Positions 5,533 to 6,455 of a stretch of 6,455 nt of DNA are shown here, in pieces. The notes beneath the pieces were generated by a model. The model was not told the origin of the DNA. It made no database searches and saw nothing but the letters and a program-made list of their open reading frames with translations. Source of the stretch: Saprospiraceae bacterium (GTDB lineage Bacteria > Bacteroidota > Bacteroidia > Chitinophagales > Saprospiraceae); assembly GCA_013002625.1 (NCBI GenBank), contig JABDJE010000335.1:1-6455 (forward strand). The letters are read 5' to 3'. Numbering within the stretch: position 1 is the first letter of the stretch; the number at the start of each line of letters is the position of its first letter. Made by a program: the position numbers and the translations under genes.

Positions 5533-6455
5533 TGGAGTCAATCTTCATTTTATAAGCGTACAAAGCAAAGGATGCCAGCCAATGTTCACCACTGTAATCT
5601 CCATCCTTTATATTTTGAAGTGAGAAATCCATATGCGCATTTGCAATTTGGTTTGCCTTTCCAATACCAAGAGGGTAGAGGCACCATGCTCTGGAAAAGT
5701 TCAGCCCATCCAAATGCACCAATTTGCCATCTGATCGATCAATAACCTTACCGGGCTTCAATGCGGCCTGACCTGATATTAATTCGGGATAAAAGGCATG
5801 CAGCCAATTTGTAAAGGATTCATTATCCATTACCTTGCGTATTATATCTATTTCCTGTAAACAGGGAGAAAGAAAATCATATCCACTTGGTTCCCATTCA
5901 ATAGGACAATCTGCATCATTTTTATAAAACCGTAAAGCGGCGTTTTTAAGACTTGACATCAAAGCTGTGTCGCCAACTGTCTGTGCATAATCCCAGGCAA
6001 ATGACAAGCCGAATGCAGTATTGCTGTGTTCACCAACTCTGATAGGGTATACCAATTTGGGCAGATAGTCCTGATAGGCCTGACTGATGTAATTGTTGAG
6101 TGGTTCCAACGTACGGTATAGATTCTGAGCAAAGGGATCTTCCCAAGTATATAGCTCTTCCGATAATTTCAGTAGCCAAGCCCACCCATAAGTTCTTTCA
6201 AATGATTTTGTGTATTTATTCATTGAAAAATAAGCCAGTTCGGTTTCAATATTTTTTGCATTTATATTTGAAAGAATCATGTTTTGAGCTTCTTCATATC
6301 GGTCCAGTTCAGGGAATGACTTCATCAGATAAATCAAGGACCAATGGCCGTGAACGGCTGAGTGCCAGTCAAAACAACCATAGAAAGCGGGATGATGTAC
6401 CATGGGTAAATTCAAATCTTCAGCCTTGGAAATTACATGTCCCGATTTATAAGGC
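5519..6455 (-). CDS. DUF2891 family protein (N terminus cut by window edge)
   Basis: A probably cytoplasmic protein of unknown function; 311 residues are visible. The frame is open to the right edge (PYKSGHVISKAED then continuing), so a TTG at 6415 is not a credible start and the N terminus is missing. Motifs I recognise as DUF2891-type, numbered from the first visible residue: HPAFYGCFDWHSAVHGHW (21-38), FERTYGWAWLLKL (85-97), YPIRVGEHSNTAFGL (136-150), WEPSGYDFLSPCLQE (187-201), HLDGLNFSRAWCL (247-259) and YSGEHWLASFALYA (287-300). The recurring helical pairs carrying conserved His, Trp, Glu and Arg at their ends look like an alpha/alpha toroid with a central pocket, as in sugar epimerases and some glycosidases. 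That fold call is my inference. The stop overlaps the start of the NRAMP-like gene by 14 bases, tying it to the 5-oxoprolinase operon. No reaction can be assigned. Confidence 0.87.
   Translation of the reverse strand, partial: PYKSGHVISKAEDLNLPMVHHPAFYGCFDWHSAVHGHWSLIYLMKSFPELDRYEEAQNMILSNINAKNIETELAYFSMNKYTKSFERTYGWAWLLKLSEELYTWEDPFAQNLYRTLEPLNNYISQAYQDYLPKLVYPIRVGEHSNTAFGLSFAWDYAQTVGDTALMSSLKNAALRFYKNDADCPIEWEPSGYDFLSPCLQEIDIIRKVMDNESFTNWLHAFYPELISGQAALKPGKVIDRSDGKLVHLDGLNFSRAWCLYPLGIGKANQIANAHMDFSLQNIKDGDYSGEHWLASFALYAYKMKIDSNETE

Overview
The window is about 6.5 kb of densely packed coding DNA with seven protein genes and almost no intergenic sequence. Moderate-to-low GC, mostly absent Shine-Dalgarno signals, two candidate TTG starts and the style of the proteins suggest a Bacteroidota-type chromosome. 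This is an inference from the sequence alone. I see no mobile element, tRNA, rRNA, CRISPR array or large repeat, and no gene-free stretch longer than 18 bases.

Plus strand, left (2-2080): the C-terminal part of a zinc-dependent AspA/AstE-type deacylase runs in from the left edge. It is followed after 18 bases by a complete NAD-type aldehyde dehydrogenase (496 aa) with all catalytic residues. A strong AGGAG and a four-codon mini-ORF lie across their junction. The substrates of both enzymes are unknown.

Minus strand, right (6455 down to 2070): five genes form one operon, read from the right edge leftwards. They are a DUF2891 protein (cut by the window edge), an NRAMP-superfamily membrane transporter, and pxpA, pxpB and pxpC. 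PxpABC is the ATP-dependent prokaryotic 5-oxoprolinase, which opens 5-oxoproline (pyroglutamate) to glutamate. Successive genes overlap by 14, are separated by 2, then overlap by 20 and 20 bases, so translational coupling is likely. The operon promoter lies outside the window.

The most interesting point is the transporter. It has the NRAMP fold signature, but the metal-coordinating DPGN motif of helix 1 reads GPGT and the helix 6 methionine motif reads VVPYN. It also lies in the 5-oxoprolinase operon, as the NRAMP-family gene ycsG does in the Bacillus subtilis kip operon. This suggests an importer of 5-oxoproline or a related small molecule rather than a Mn/Fe transporter. The coupled DUF2891 protein is then a candidate unknown step in the same pathway. 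The two gene blocks converge, with their stop codons overlapping by 11 bases.
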